DNA of 5,012 bases from Clostridia bacterium (GTDB lineage Bacteria; Bacillota_A; Clostridia; Oscillospirales; CAG-272). The notes under the pieces were generated by a model, which saw only the letters and a list, made by a program, of their open reading frames with translations, was not told where the DNA came from and did not search any database. This document shows positions 1-5,012 of the stretch, in pieces. Position 1 is the first letter of the stretch; each line of letters opens with the position of its first letter. The position numbers and the translations under genes are program-made. The stretch covers positions 1 through 5,012 of the forward strand of contig JAGDAM010000005.1 of NCBI GenBank assembly GCA_017959485.1. Reading direction: 5' to 3'.

Positions 1-917
1 ATCGATCCGTCCGACTGTTTGCAGTTGCAGAAAAATCCGGCCTCAAATCCGAGTTCTATCGCCTCTCTTATCAGCGCGGCGGCGTAGGAGAGACCGACCT
101 CGATCCTAGCGCCGTATTTTTTCCCGTCGATGCCGCTGTCGCGTTCGAGATGAAAATCCATAAACACGGCAAGGCGACGGTTGGCGCAATAGTCGCGCGC
201 GTTGACCTTGAGCGGCGAACCGCTCACATTACCCGCAAACCACGTCCTGGCGCTCGCCTTGAAGTTGACCGACGACATACTGTCGCCGAAGCGGTAGTCG
301 CGTACTCCGGCGTTGGTGAAGGGGTCGGGATAAAGCTTGATACGGCTCTTCTCGTCGCCCTGCATCCGCCCTGCGGCGTCGGCGGCCGCGGAGACCGGGA
401 CCGGCAGCGGATAGACGCGAATCTGCGCAGGACTGTCGAAATAATACTCTCCGAGGCGGGTGCGCGCGGCAACGCTCTCTACCCGGTAGGAGCCGCGGCG
501 CAGACATCTGACACGGTGCCGGCGCCTGATCCTCATATATGGCCAGAGTGTGAAGCGCTCGGTCATAAGCTGCATTCCGTCTTTTTTCGGAGGGTCGAAT
601 CCGGATATGCGGAGCTCGTTGTAAAGATAGGCGTCGACGGTCAGCCCGATCATCGGGAAGAATCCGCGGTTGGTGACCGTCTCGATAAGCTCTACCTCCT
701 CGCCCGCGTAAACTCCCTCCTCGGAAAACTGCCTCTCAAAGCTGACCTGTCCGAGATGAGCGTCTCTTCCCCGCCGGTAAAGCTTCACCAGAGCGACGGC
801 GAGAAGGATGAAGAGAACGATTCCCAGCACGATCGGAGCCGCGGGAGACAGAAGGAAGGTAAACAGAAGTTCGATCGCACGTTCTATTGCGTTCTTGACC
901 GAATCAATGAGTTTCAC
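1..917 (-). CDS. DUF58 domain membrane-anchored protein (3' end beyond window)
   Basis: From GTG 917 the minus strand is open for 305 codons to the window edge without a stop. The protein starts MKLIDSVKNAIERAIELLFT (GTG read as Met). A hydrophobic segment lies at about residues 28-47, preceded by an amphipathic helix and followed by the basic KLYRRGR, so the anchor is N-terminal. A beta-rich region (about 55-165) follows, including VYAGEEVELIETVTNRG. The DUF58 signature is at 205-224: VRDYRFGD, then VNFKASAR; the family's usual Trp in this motif is Phe here (F219). RRLAVFMDF (247-255) begins the von Willebrand A-like part. The metal-site DxSxS pattern is not evident after D254, as in many DUF58 proteins. 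The partner ATPase lies immediately upstream with a 4-nt GTGA overlap. The role is inferred to be as a MoxR partner in cell-envelope or stress functions; the exact role is unknown. The C-terminus is missing only because the window ends. Confidence 0.9.
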   Translation of the reverse strand, partial: MKLIDSVKNAIERAIELLFTFLLSPAAPIVLGIVLFILLAVALVKLYRRGRDAHLGQVSFERQFSEEGVYAGEEVELIETVTNRGFFPMIGLTVDAYLYNELRISGFDPPKKDGMQLMTERFTLWPYMRIRRRHRVRCLRRGSYRVESVAARTRLGEYYFDSPAQIRVYPLPVPVSAAADAAGRMQGDEKSRIKLYPDPFTNAGVRDYRFGDSMSSVNFKASARTWFAGNVSGSPLKVNARDYCANRRLAVFMDFHLERDSGIDGKKYGARIEVGLSYAAALIREAIELGFEAGFFCNCKQSDGS

Positions 918-1882
918 GTCGCCTCCGCGAAGACCGCCTCGGTCGGAACTCTTGCAGCCGACAGAACGTCTTCGATGACGGAAAAGGCGGCGTCGGCCTT
1001 GATGCGCATTACCGACTCGAGCATGATCCTGTGGTCGAGCACCGGATGAGCCGCCTTCTTAACGTCGTCGGGGAGCACGTAGCCGCGTCCCTCCAGGGCG
1101 GCGAAGCCCTTTGCGGCCTTCATCAGCGCAATGGCGCCTCGGGGGCTGACTCCGAGAGTCACGCGCGGGTATTTTCTCGTCGCCTCGCAAATCTCGGAAA
1201 TATATCCCATAAGCTCCCTGCAGACGTAAACCGAGGGGAGCGTCTTTATCGCCTCGACAAGCTCCTCGCGCGAGACGACAGGTTCGAGCGTGTCGAGCGG
1301 GCTCGACTTGTCGAATCTCGCGAGTATCTCGACGCTCTCGGCGTGCGAGGGATAATTCATGCTGTCATTCATCAGGAAGCGGTCGAGCTGCGCCTCGGGC
1401 AGCGGGAAGGTGCCCAGCGTTTCGACCGGGTTCTGGGTCGCGACGACCATAAACGGCGGCTCAATGGGGTAGGTTTTGCCGTCGACCGTCGCCTGGAACT
1501 CCTCCATGCACTCGAGCAGGCCCGACTGTGTCTTGGGAGTCGCGCGGTTGATCTCGTCGGCGAGGAGTATGTTTGTGAAAACCGGTCCCGGGACGAATTC
1601 AAACTCGCTCTTTTTGATGTTGAAAAAGTTAATACCGGTGATGTCGGACGGAAGCAGGTCGGGCGTGAACTGGATGCGGCAGAATCCGCACCCGACCGAG
1701 GCGGCGAGCGATTTGATAAGCATCGTCTTCCCGGTTCCCGGAACGTCTTCGAGGAGCATGTGCCCGCCGGCGAGCAGCGATACTATCATGCGGTCGACGG
1801 TAGCTTCCTTGCCGACTATGACCCGTCCCACGTTCGAGCGGATGCGGTCGGCGACGTTCGTGATTTTACTGATATCTGGCAT
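914..1882 (-). CDS. MoxR-family AAA+ ATPase
   Basis: A complete 322-residue cytosolic AAA+ ATPase of the MoxR group, thought to act as chaperone-like remodelers that help mature or activate partner complexes, often with von Willebrand A-type or DUF58 proteins. The AAA+ core is fully visible: Walker A EDVPGTGKT (K52, T53), the MoxR-typical RIQFTPDLLPSDITG (69-83), FVPGPVF (96-102), Walker B ILLADEIN (105-112, with D109 and E110), sensor 1 ATQNP (148-152), LPEAQLDRF (161-169), and VSPRG (245-249) at the sensor 2 position in the C-terminal helical lid. No key residue is missing and length is usual. The stop TGA overlaps the GTG start of the downstream DUF58 gene by 4 nt, so the two are probably made in a coupled ratio. 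The specific target is unknown. It follows the cysteine desulfurase by 55 nt and may have its own promoter there. Confidence 0.95.
   Translation of the reverse strand: MPDISKITNVADRIRSNVGRVIVGKEATVDRMIVSLLAGGHMLLEDVPGTGKTMLIKSLAASVGCGFCRIQFTPDLLPSDITGINFFNIKKSEFEFVPGPVFTNILLADEINRATPKTQSGLLECMEEFQATVDGKTYPIEPPFMVVATQNPVETLGTFPLPEAQLDRFLMNDSMNYPSHAESVEILARFDKSSPLDTLEPVVSREELVEAIKTLPSVYVCRELMGYISEICEATRKYPRVTLGVSPRGAIALMKAAKGFAALEGRGYVLPDDVKKAAHPVLDHRIMLESVMRIKADAAFSVIEDVLSAARVPTEAVFAEAT
922..926 (-). promoter_or_regulatory. Ribosome binding site deciding the GTG start of the DUF58 gene
   Basis: GGAGG on the minus strand, 4 nt before GTG 917, within the last codons of moxR. Together with the GTGA overlap it identifies a non-ATG start that an ATG-only search misses. 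Confidence 0.65.
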
Positions 1883-1888
1883 TGTTTT

Positions 1889-1892
1889 CTCC
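1889..1892 (-). promoter_or_regulatory. Ribosome binding site for moxR
   Basis: GGAG, a 6-nt spacer (AAAACA) and then ATG at 1882 on the minus strand. This is a well-placed site that supports the annotated start. Confidence 0.7.
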
Positions 1893-1898
1893 GGTTGA

Positions 1899-1924
1899 GC
1901 GCGCCCGGCAAATGGCGGATGCGC
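1899..1924 (-). other. Imperfect hairpin in the moxR leader
   Basis: On the minus strand GCGCATCCG (1924-1916) can pair with CGGGCGCGC (1907-1899) around an 8-nt loop, giving nine stem positions with one A-C mismatch and one T-G wobble. No U-run follows; the next bases lead into the GGAG ribosome binding site 6 nt later. It is therefore not an intrinsic terminator. It could be an RNA-stabilising or translation-affecting element, or chance. Confidence 0.3.
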
Positions 1925-1927
1925 GTT

Positions 1928-1936
1928 ATTATTACA
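1928..1936 (-). promoter_or_regulatory. Possible weak extended -10 promoter element before moxR
   Basis: On the minus strand TG-T-AATAAT (1936 to 1928) matches an extended -10 box with five of six bases of TATAAT. It lies immediately after the cysteine desulfurase stop in the only gap over 30 nt. No recognisable -35 box lies 16-18 nt upstream; that position is GC-rich coding sequence. The AT-rich run stands out from its surroundings, but this remains a weak candidate. Confidence 0.2.
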
Positions 1937-1937
1937 A

Positions 1938-3083
1938 TTATCTGATTCTTACGAGGCGTCCGCATCCTTCGGCGAGCGCCGAGCCGAAAGCGGCGATATC
2001 CTCCGGCGTGTTGTCGGGGGAGATACTCACGCGGACGGTGCAGTCGGCGTCGCGGTCGCACAGGCCGAAAGCGGTCAGCGCGCGGCTGAGTTTTTTGTCC
2101 TTCGACGAGCAGGCCGAACCGCTCGAGACGAATATCCCTTTCGATGAAAGGAAGGAGAGCATCACCTGGCTCTTGATACCCGGGAGGGTTACGCTGACTA
2201 TATGCGAAACGGCGCGGGCCGGGCGGTTGACACGGCAGCCGGCGACTTCCGCGGCGTCGGCGGTGAGAGAATAAAGCCGGTCGAGGCGCGCGGAGAATTC
2301 CCCGCGGTTTTCCGACCAGCGGCGCGCGGCGGCCGCGAATCCCGCGATATAAGGTGTGTTTTCGGTGCCCGAGCGCAGTCCGAACTCCTGACCTCCGCCG
2401 AAGATTACCGGGCTCACAGCCCTGCGCCTCAGCGTTTTCTCCGAAACGAAGAGGGCGCCGCAGCCCTTCGGACCGCCTATCTTGTGCGCGCTGACCGAGA
2501 TTGCGTCGCATCCGCCGCAGAGAGGAATTCTCGTAAATCCCTGGACGGCGTCTGTATGAAAGAGGGCGTCGGGACAGATTTTCCGGCAGAGAGCGAGCGC
2601 CGACGCGATATCGTACTCCGCGCCGGTCTCGTTGTTGACCGACATTATACTTACGAGAGCCGCGCCTTTTTTCAGTTCGCGCTCAAGCGCGTCAAGATCG
2701 AGCGCGCCGCCCCGAGTCGGGACGGGAACCGTCTCAAATCCGCGTTCGGCGAGCGAAAGCGCGGTCGCGTACACCGACGGATGCTCCGAATCGGATATTA
2801 TTATCCTTTTAGAAGCGAAATGTCTGTCGCAACGGCAGACCCCGGCGATTGCGAGATTGTTCGCCTCGCTGCCCGAGCCGCAAAACACGGCTGTATATCC
2901 GTGCCCGAGCCCGGACGACGCGATCAGACTCCCGCGCGAGGAATCAAGCAGCGACGCGGCTTCAATGCCGGCCGAATGAAGCGACGAAGGGTTTGCGAAC
3001 AGGGAGAACGCGCCGGTTATCGCGCGTTCGGCCTCGGCGCAGAGAGGGGTCGTGGCGCTGTTGTCAAGATATACGGTTTTCAT
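1938..3083 (-). CDS. Cysteine desulfurase, NifS/IscS type (class V aminotransferase)
   Basis: A complete 381-residue PLP enzyme expected to remove sulfur from L-cysteine, giving alanine and an enzyme persulfide for Fe-S clusters or thiolation. The family landmarks are in order: YLDNSATTP (5-13), NPSSLH (31-36), GSGSEANN (69-76), SEHPSV with H101 over the PLP ring, NNETG (150-154), HTDAVQG (D178, Q181 contact PLP), SAHKIGGPKG with Schiff-base K201, GGGQE (229-233), RSGTEN (237-242), and the mobile loop SSGSACSS with catalytic C325. R351 in VRVS is the likely substrate-carboxylate ligand. The loop resembles the class I (IscS/NifS) group rather than SufS. The family's usual beginning agrees with ATG 3083. 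The protein is unusually cysteine-rich (14 Cys, including C83-x-C85, C166-x3-C170 and C189-x2-C192). No IscU, IscR, NifU or ThiI gene is in view, so the sulfur acceptor is unknown and I give no symbol. Cytosolic. Confidence 0.95.
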   Translation of the reverse strand: MKTVYLDNSATTPLCAEAERAITGAFSLFANPSSLHSAGIEAASLLDSSRGSLIASSGLGHGYTAVFCGSGSEANNLAIAGVCRCDRHFASKRIIISDSEHPSVYATALSLAERGFETVPVPTRGGALDLDALERELKKGAALVSIMSVNNETGAEYDIASALALCRKICPDALFHTDAVQGFTRIPLCGGCDAISVSAHKIGGPKGCGALFVSEKTLRRRAVSPVIFGGGQEFGLRSGTENTPYIAGFAAAARRWSENRGEFSARLDRLYSLTADAAEVAGCRVNRPARAVSHIVSVTLPGIKSQVMLSFLSSKGIFVSSGSACSSKDKKLSRALTAFGLCDRDADCTVRVSISPDNTPEDIAAFGSALAEGCGRLVRIR

Positions 3084-3093
3084 TCCTTTTTTC

Positions 3094-3108
3094 TCGGCGC
3101 GCCGCCGA
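3094..3108 (-). other. Small GC-rich hairpin before the cysteine desulfurase start
   Basis: The minus strand can fold TCGGC-GGCGC-GCCGA, a perfect 5-bp stem with a 5-nt loop, directly after the lipoprotein stop. It is followed by GAAAAAAGGA and then ATG, so the transcript has an A-run rather than a U-run after the stem and this is not an intrinsic terminator. The core CGGCGCGCCG (3095-3104) is also a perfect DNA palindrome. In such GC-rich DNA it may be chance. Confidence 0.3.
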
Positions 3109-3639
3109 TCATTTGAATCTTACGTTTTCGACTATCTGCTGTACAGAATCGAGGTGGCTTTCATACTTGTCCGCCTCGGCCGTGTAGGTAAGGATGTAAA
3201 AACTGTGTCCTCTGGCGGTTACCGTCTGCATAAAGCGCCATTCAACTCCGTCGACCGTCGCCGAATACTCGAAACTGACGGCGGGAGAGCCGCACATAGT
3301 CGTTTCCTGACGTTCGGAAATACCGGTGTATCCGGGCAGGACCGAGCTGAACGACTGATCCGCCTTTTCGATATACTCGTCAAAATCCGACATGTCCGCG
3401 TCGACGACCATCGCGACGAAGCTGACGTTGGAGCGGTCGGATGATGAATAGTATGCCGAGGCGGTTCCGGTTCCGGTGTTGACCGTCCAGCCCTTCGGCA
3501 CGAAGAAATCGAAGGAGTCGGCCTCGACCGAGGCGCGGATCATTCCGTCGGGCACGTCCGAATCCGCGCAGGAGGTAAAGACGAGCGCGAGCGCAGCGAG
3601 CGTGAGGATGACGGGGAGAATAGATCTGATTTTTTTCAT
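3109..3639 (-). CDS. Predicted lipoprotein with PsbP/DcrB-like domain
   Basis: A protein of 176 residues starting MKKIRS. Residues 1-23 form a typical lipoprotein signal: basic n-region (K2, K3, R5), hydrophobic core 7-21, and then F-T-S-C with C24 as the predicted lipidated cysteine. The -3 position is Phe rather than the usual Leu, so the lipobox is imperfect. After a short acidic linker, residues 38-176 read as one compact domain. It opens with FDFFVPKGW (43-51), has a central GSPAVSFEY strand, a later HSFYILTYTAEADKY stretch, and a terminal helix and strand ending NVRFK. This layout resembles the PsbP/DcrB/Mog1-like fold of many small bacterial lipoproteins; the match is by pattern only. 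It is probably anchored to the outer face of the cytoplasmic membrane. No catalytic residues are evident and the function is unknown. It sits 25 nt from each flanking gene, so co-transcription is likely. Confidence 0.82.
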   Translation of the reverse strand: MKKIRSILPVILTLAALALVFTSCADSDVPDGMIRASVEADSFDFFVPKGWTVNTGTGTASAYYSSSDRSNVSFVAMVVDADMSDFDEYIEKADQSFSSVLPGYTGISERQETTMCGSPAVSFEYSATVDGVEWRFMQTVTARGHSFYILTYTAEADKYESHLDSVQQIVENVRFK

Positions 3640-3649
3640 GATGATTATG

Positions 3650-3655
3650 CCTTTC
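3650..3655 (-). promoter_or_regulatory. Ribosome binding site deciding the lipoprotein start
   Basis: GAAAGG lies 10 nt upstream of ATG 3639 on the minus strand, in the 25-nt gap after the preceding stop codon. It favours ATG 3639 over an in-frame ATG at 3696, which would lie inside the preceding gene and put a charged 19-residue extension before the signal peptide. Confidence 0.6.
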
Positions 3656-3664
3656 GCGTGCCGC

Positions 3665-4918
3665 TCATTTGCGTCTGCCTGTTCTCGCAGCCGCACGGAG
3701 CACGCCGTATTTTCCGCTTTCGTAGGTAAGTCCGCCCTGAAGGAAGGCGGTATAGGGCTCGCGCAGCGGCCCGTCGCAGGAAAGTTCGGACGAGGCGCCC
3801 TGAACGAAACAGCCGGCGGCCATTATTACCTCATCCGAGTAGCCCGGCATCGGCCAGGGCTCCGGCTCGACGAAGGAATCGACCGGCGAGCCGCTCTGTA
3901 TTCCGGCGCAAAAGCCGCGCAGAGCCGACGCCGAATGGGTTATCACCGTCTGTATGATATCCGCCCGCGGCTCGTCCCAGGCCGGAAAGACGTCGTATCC
4001 CAGCCGTTCAAAGACGTATGCCGCGAAATGAGCCGTTTTCAGCGCCTGAGCCGTGGTGTGCGGGGCGAAAAAGAGTCCGGTGAACATATTCCTGCTCTGT
4101 CCCAGCGTCGTTCCGACTTCGGCTCCGGTGCCGACAGTCGTCAGCCGGTAGGAAGCCAGTTCGACCGCGCGGGGCGTTCCGGTGAGATATCCGCCGGTCA
4201 GAGCGATGCCTCCGCCCGGGTTCTTGATGAGAGACCCGCAGAGCAGGTCGGAGCGCGGCTCCGACTCGCAGGTGAATTCGCCGTAGCAGTTGTCGGTTAC
4301 GAGATAAACGTCGCCGCGCGCCGAATGCACAAGCGAATACGCTTCCGATATTTCATCGGGCGTCAGCGTCCTGCGGTTCAGATACCCCTTTGAGCGCTGG
4401 ATGAAAACTACTTTTACCGAATTATCCGACAGAAGACGCTCGCGTATTGCCGCAAGGTCGAGACGTCCTTCCGCCGGGGCTCCGGCCATCCCTATTTCGG
4501 AGTATTTTACGCCGAAATCGGCAAGACTGCCGTTGCCTTCGCTCTTCCCGATTCCGATCACTCCGTCGAGAGTGTCGTATGGTTTGCCGGTCACCGAAAG
4601 CAGGGTGTCTCCCGGCCGCAGAAGGCCGAAAAGCGCTGTCGATATCGCGTGGGTTCCGTTTACGAAATTCTGACGGACGAGCGACGCTTCGGTCCCGAAG
4701 ACCCTGCTCCAGACCGCGTCGAGCACTTCTCTGCCCCGGTCGTCGTATCCGTATCCCGTGGTTCCGGCGAAACAGGCGTCGCTCACGCGCTCGGCTCTGA
4801 AGGCGTCGAGCACGCGCGCGGTGTTCGCGGAGGAAACCCGGTCGATCCTCTCGAATACCGGCCTCAGAGCGGCTTCCGCCTCGCGCTCAAGATTTATTAA
4901 TTCTTCGTTTGATATCAT
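3665..4918 (-). CDS. Methionine gamma-lyase family / 'aluminum resistance' PLP-dependent protein
   Basis: A complete 417-residue protein of the fold-type I PLP superfamily. It resembles the group annotated as cystathionine beta-lyase family protein involved in aluminum resistance (COG4100; YnbB in Bacillus subtilis). Visible landmarks are TTGYGYDDRGRE (53-64), the cofactor-loop-like FVNGTHAI (85-92), QRSKGY (174-179), DNCYGEF (D209 is the expected PLP pyridine-nitrogen partner) and SLIKNPGGG, where K232 is the probable Schiff-base lysine. A conserved-looking segment near the C-terminus contains FVQGASSELSCDGP. Length is normal for the family, and there is no signal peptide or membrane segment, so it should be cytosolic. 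The ATG overlaps the upstream stop and has a good ribosome binding site. A C-S or C-C lyase acting on a sulfur amino acid is the family-level expectation; the real substrate is not established, and the aluminum label is historical. Family assignment is strong; substrate is unknown. Confidence 0.9.
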   Translation of the reverse strand: MISNEELINLEREAEAALRPVFERIDRVSSANTARVLDAFRAERVSDACFAGTTGYGYDDRGREVLDAVWSRVFGTEASLVRQNFVNGTHAISTALFGLLRPGDTLLSVTGKPYDTLDGVIGIGKSEGNGSLADFGVKYSEIGMAGAPAEGRLDLAAIRERLLSDNSVKVVFIQRSKGYLNRRTLTPDEISEAYSLVHSARGDVYLVTDNCYGEFTCESEPRSDLLCGSLIKNPGGGIALTGGYLTGTPRAVELASYRLTTVGTGAEVGTTLGQSRNMFTGLFFAPHTTAQALKTAHFAAYVFERLGYDVFPAWDEPRADIIQTVITHSASALRGFCAGIQSGSPVDSFVEPEPWPMPGYSDEVIMAAGCFVQGASSELSCDGPLREPYTAFLQGGLTYESGKYGVLRAAARTGRRK

Positions 4919-5012
4919 GTATCGGTCCTTCGGGGGAGCTTCAGCGCGACCTCTTCCCAGAAGCGCGCGGCTCCCTCGGCGTCGCCTGTAAATCCGACGC
5001 TTCCCTTTTCTG
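4915..5012 (-). CDS. C-terminal end of an unidentified protein (partial)
   Basis: Reading the minus strand from the right edge, one frame stays open for 31 codons. It starts EKGSVGFTGDAEGAARFWEE, continues to a basic tail LPRRTDT, and stops at TGA (4917-4915). The stop overlaps the ATG of the next gene by 4 nt (ATGA), the usual sign of translationally coupled operon genes. That overlap is the main reason to believe this frame: a second frame is also open but runs straight into the downstream gene and is rich in arginine, as a shadow frame would be. I do not recognise the family from this short tail. In some Firmicutes, genes of the downstream YnbB-type family lie near miaA or hfq, but nothing in these residues supports either. 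The 5' part lies outside the window. Confidence 0.55.
   Translation of the reverse strand, partial: EKGSVGFTGDAEGAARFWEEVALKLPRRTDT
4926..4930 (-). promoter_or_regulatory. Ribosome binding site for the YnbB-type PLP enzyme
   Basis: The minus strand reads AAGGA followed by a 7-nt spacer (CCGATAC) and then ATG at 4918. The site lies inside the last codons of the upstream gene and supports this ATG as the start. Confidence 0.7.

Noticed and set aside
150..1049. A 299-codon plus-strand open frame opposite the DUF58 gene
   Set aside because: Its translation has no recognisable motif, and the minus strand carries a clear DUF58 signature with a ribosome binding site and a coupled start.
1899..1924. 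The moxR leader hairpin considered as a terminator or riboswitch
   Set aside because: It has no U-run and is much too short for a known riboswitch class.
1031..1945. A 304-codon plus-strand open frame opposite moxR
   Set aside because: It lies across a gene with complete Walker A, Walker B and sensor motifs. Long antisense frames are expected where GC-rich codon choice avoids codons that read as stops on the other strand.
1816..2511. A 231-codon minus-strand frame spanning the desulfurase-moxR junction
   Set aside because: It is arginine-rich, has no motif, and runs through two well-supported genes and their ribosome binding site in another frame.
3094..3108. The hairpin considered as an intrinsic terminator
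   Set aside because: The stem is only 5 bp and is followed by A residues, not U residues, on the transcribed strand. On the other strand there is no converging gene to terminate.
2202..3116. A 304-codon plus-strand open frame opposite the cysteine desulfurase
   Set aside because: It is arginine- and glycine-rich with no family features, and mirrors a gene with every NifS/IscS motif.
3640..3696. A longer N-terminus for the lipoprotein from ATG 3696
   Set aside because: It would add 19 charged residues before a classic signal peptide and overlap the preceding gene; ATG 3639 has its own ribosome binding site.
3476..4393. A 305-codon plus-strand open frame opposite the lipoprotein and PLP enzyme
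   Set aside because: It crosses two real minus-strand genes and their junction, and shows no coherent domain.
1..5012. Scan for CRISPR, tandem repeats, insertion sequence ends, tRNA genes, phage or toxin-antitoxin genes
   Set aside because: Nothing of the kind was seen by eye. Coding covers almost the whole window and the base composition looks even throughout.

Overview
The window is a compact, GC-rich stretch of bacterial chromosome in which every gene I can support lies on the minus strand. I read it in the direction of transcription, from the high coordinates to the low. Consensus-like Shine-Dalgarno sites, ATGA and GTGA start/stop overlaps, a lipoprotein and a YnbB-type PLP enzyme (a family best known from Firmicutes and cyanobacteria) suggest an uncultured, fairly high-GC member of the Clostridia. 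This placement is inference; there is no marker gene to fix it.

Order of genes: (1) the last 31 codons of an unidentified protein enter from the right edge (5012-4915). (2) A complete methionine gamma-lyase / 'aluminum resistance' family PLP enzyme (4918-3665) starts inside that gene's stop codon. (3) After 25 nt comes a small predicted lipoprotein with a PsbP/DcrB-like domain (3639-3109). (4) After another 25 nt comes a complete NifS/IscS-type cysteine desulfurase (3083-1938). (5) A 55-nt gap, the largest in the window, holds a possible hairpin and a weak extended -10 element. (6) A MoxR-family AAA+ ATPase (1882-914) follows. (7) It overlaps by 4 nt a DUF58 protein that starts at GTG 917 and runs off the left edge, so its 3' end is missing.

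Functionally there are two modules. The upstream one holds two PLP-dependent enzymes related to sulfur amino acid chemistry with a lipoprotein between them. The downstream one is the widespread MoxR-DUF58 pair, an AAA+ ATPase and its membrane-anchored partner, which in many genomes is followed by a transglutaminase-like membrane protein. Close spacing would allow one transcript through all the genes, but the 55-nt gap is a plausible internal promoter site.

I saw no rRNA, tRNA, CRISPR array, insertion sequence, convincing terminator or long repeat, and no intergenic stretch over 55 nt. The region looks like ordinary housekeeping or accessory chromosome. I do not see a clear undescribed system; the findings are modest.
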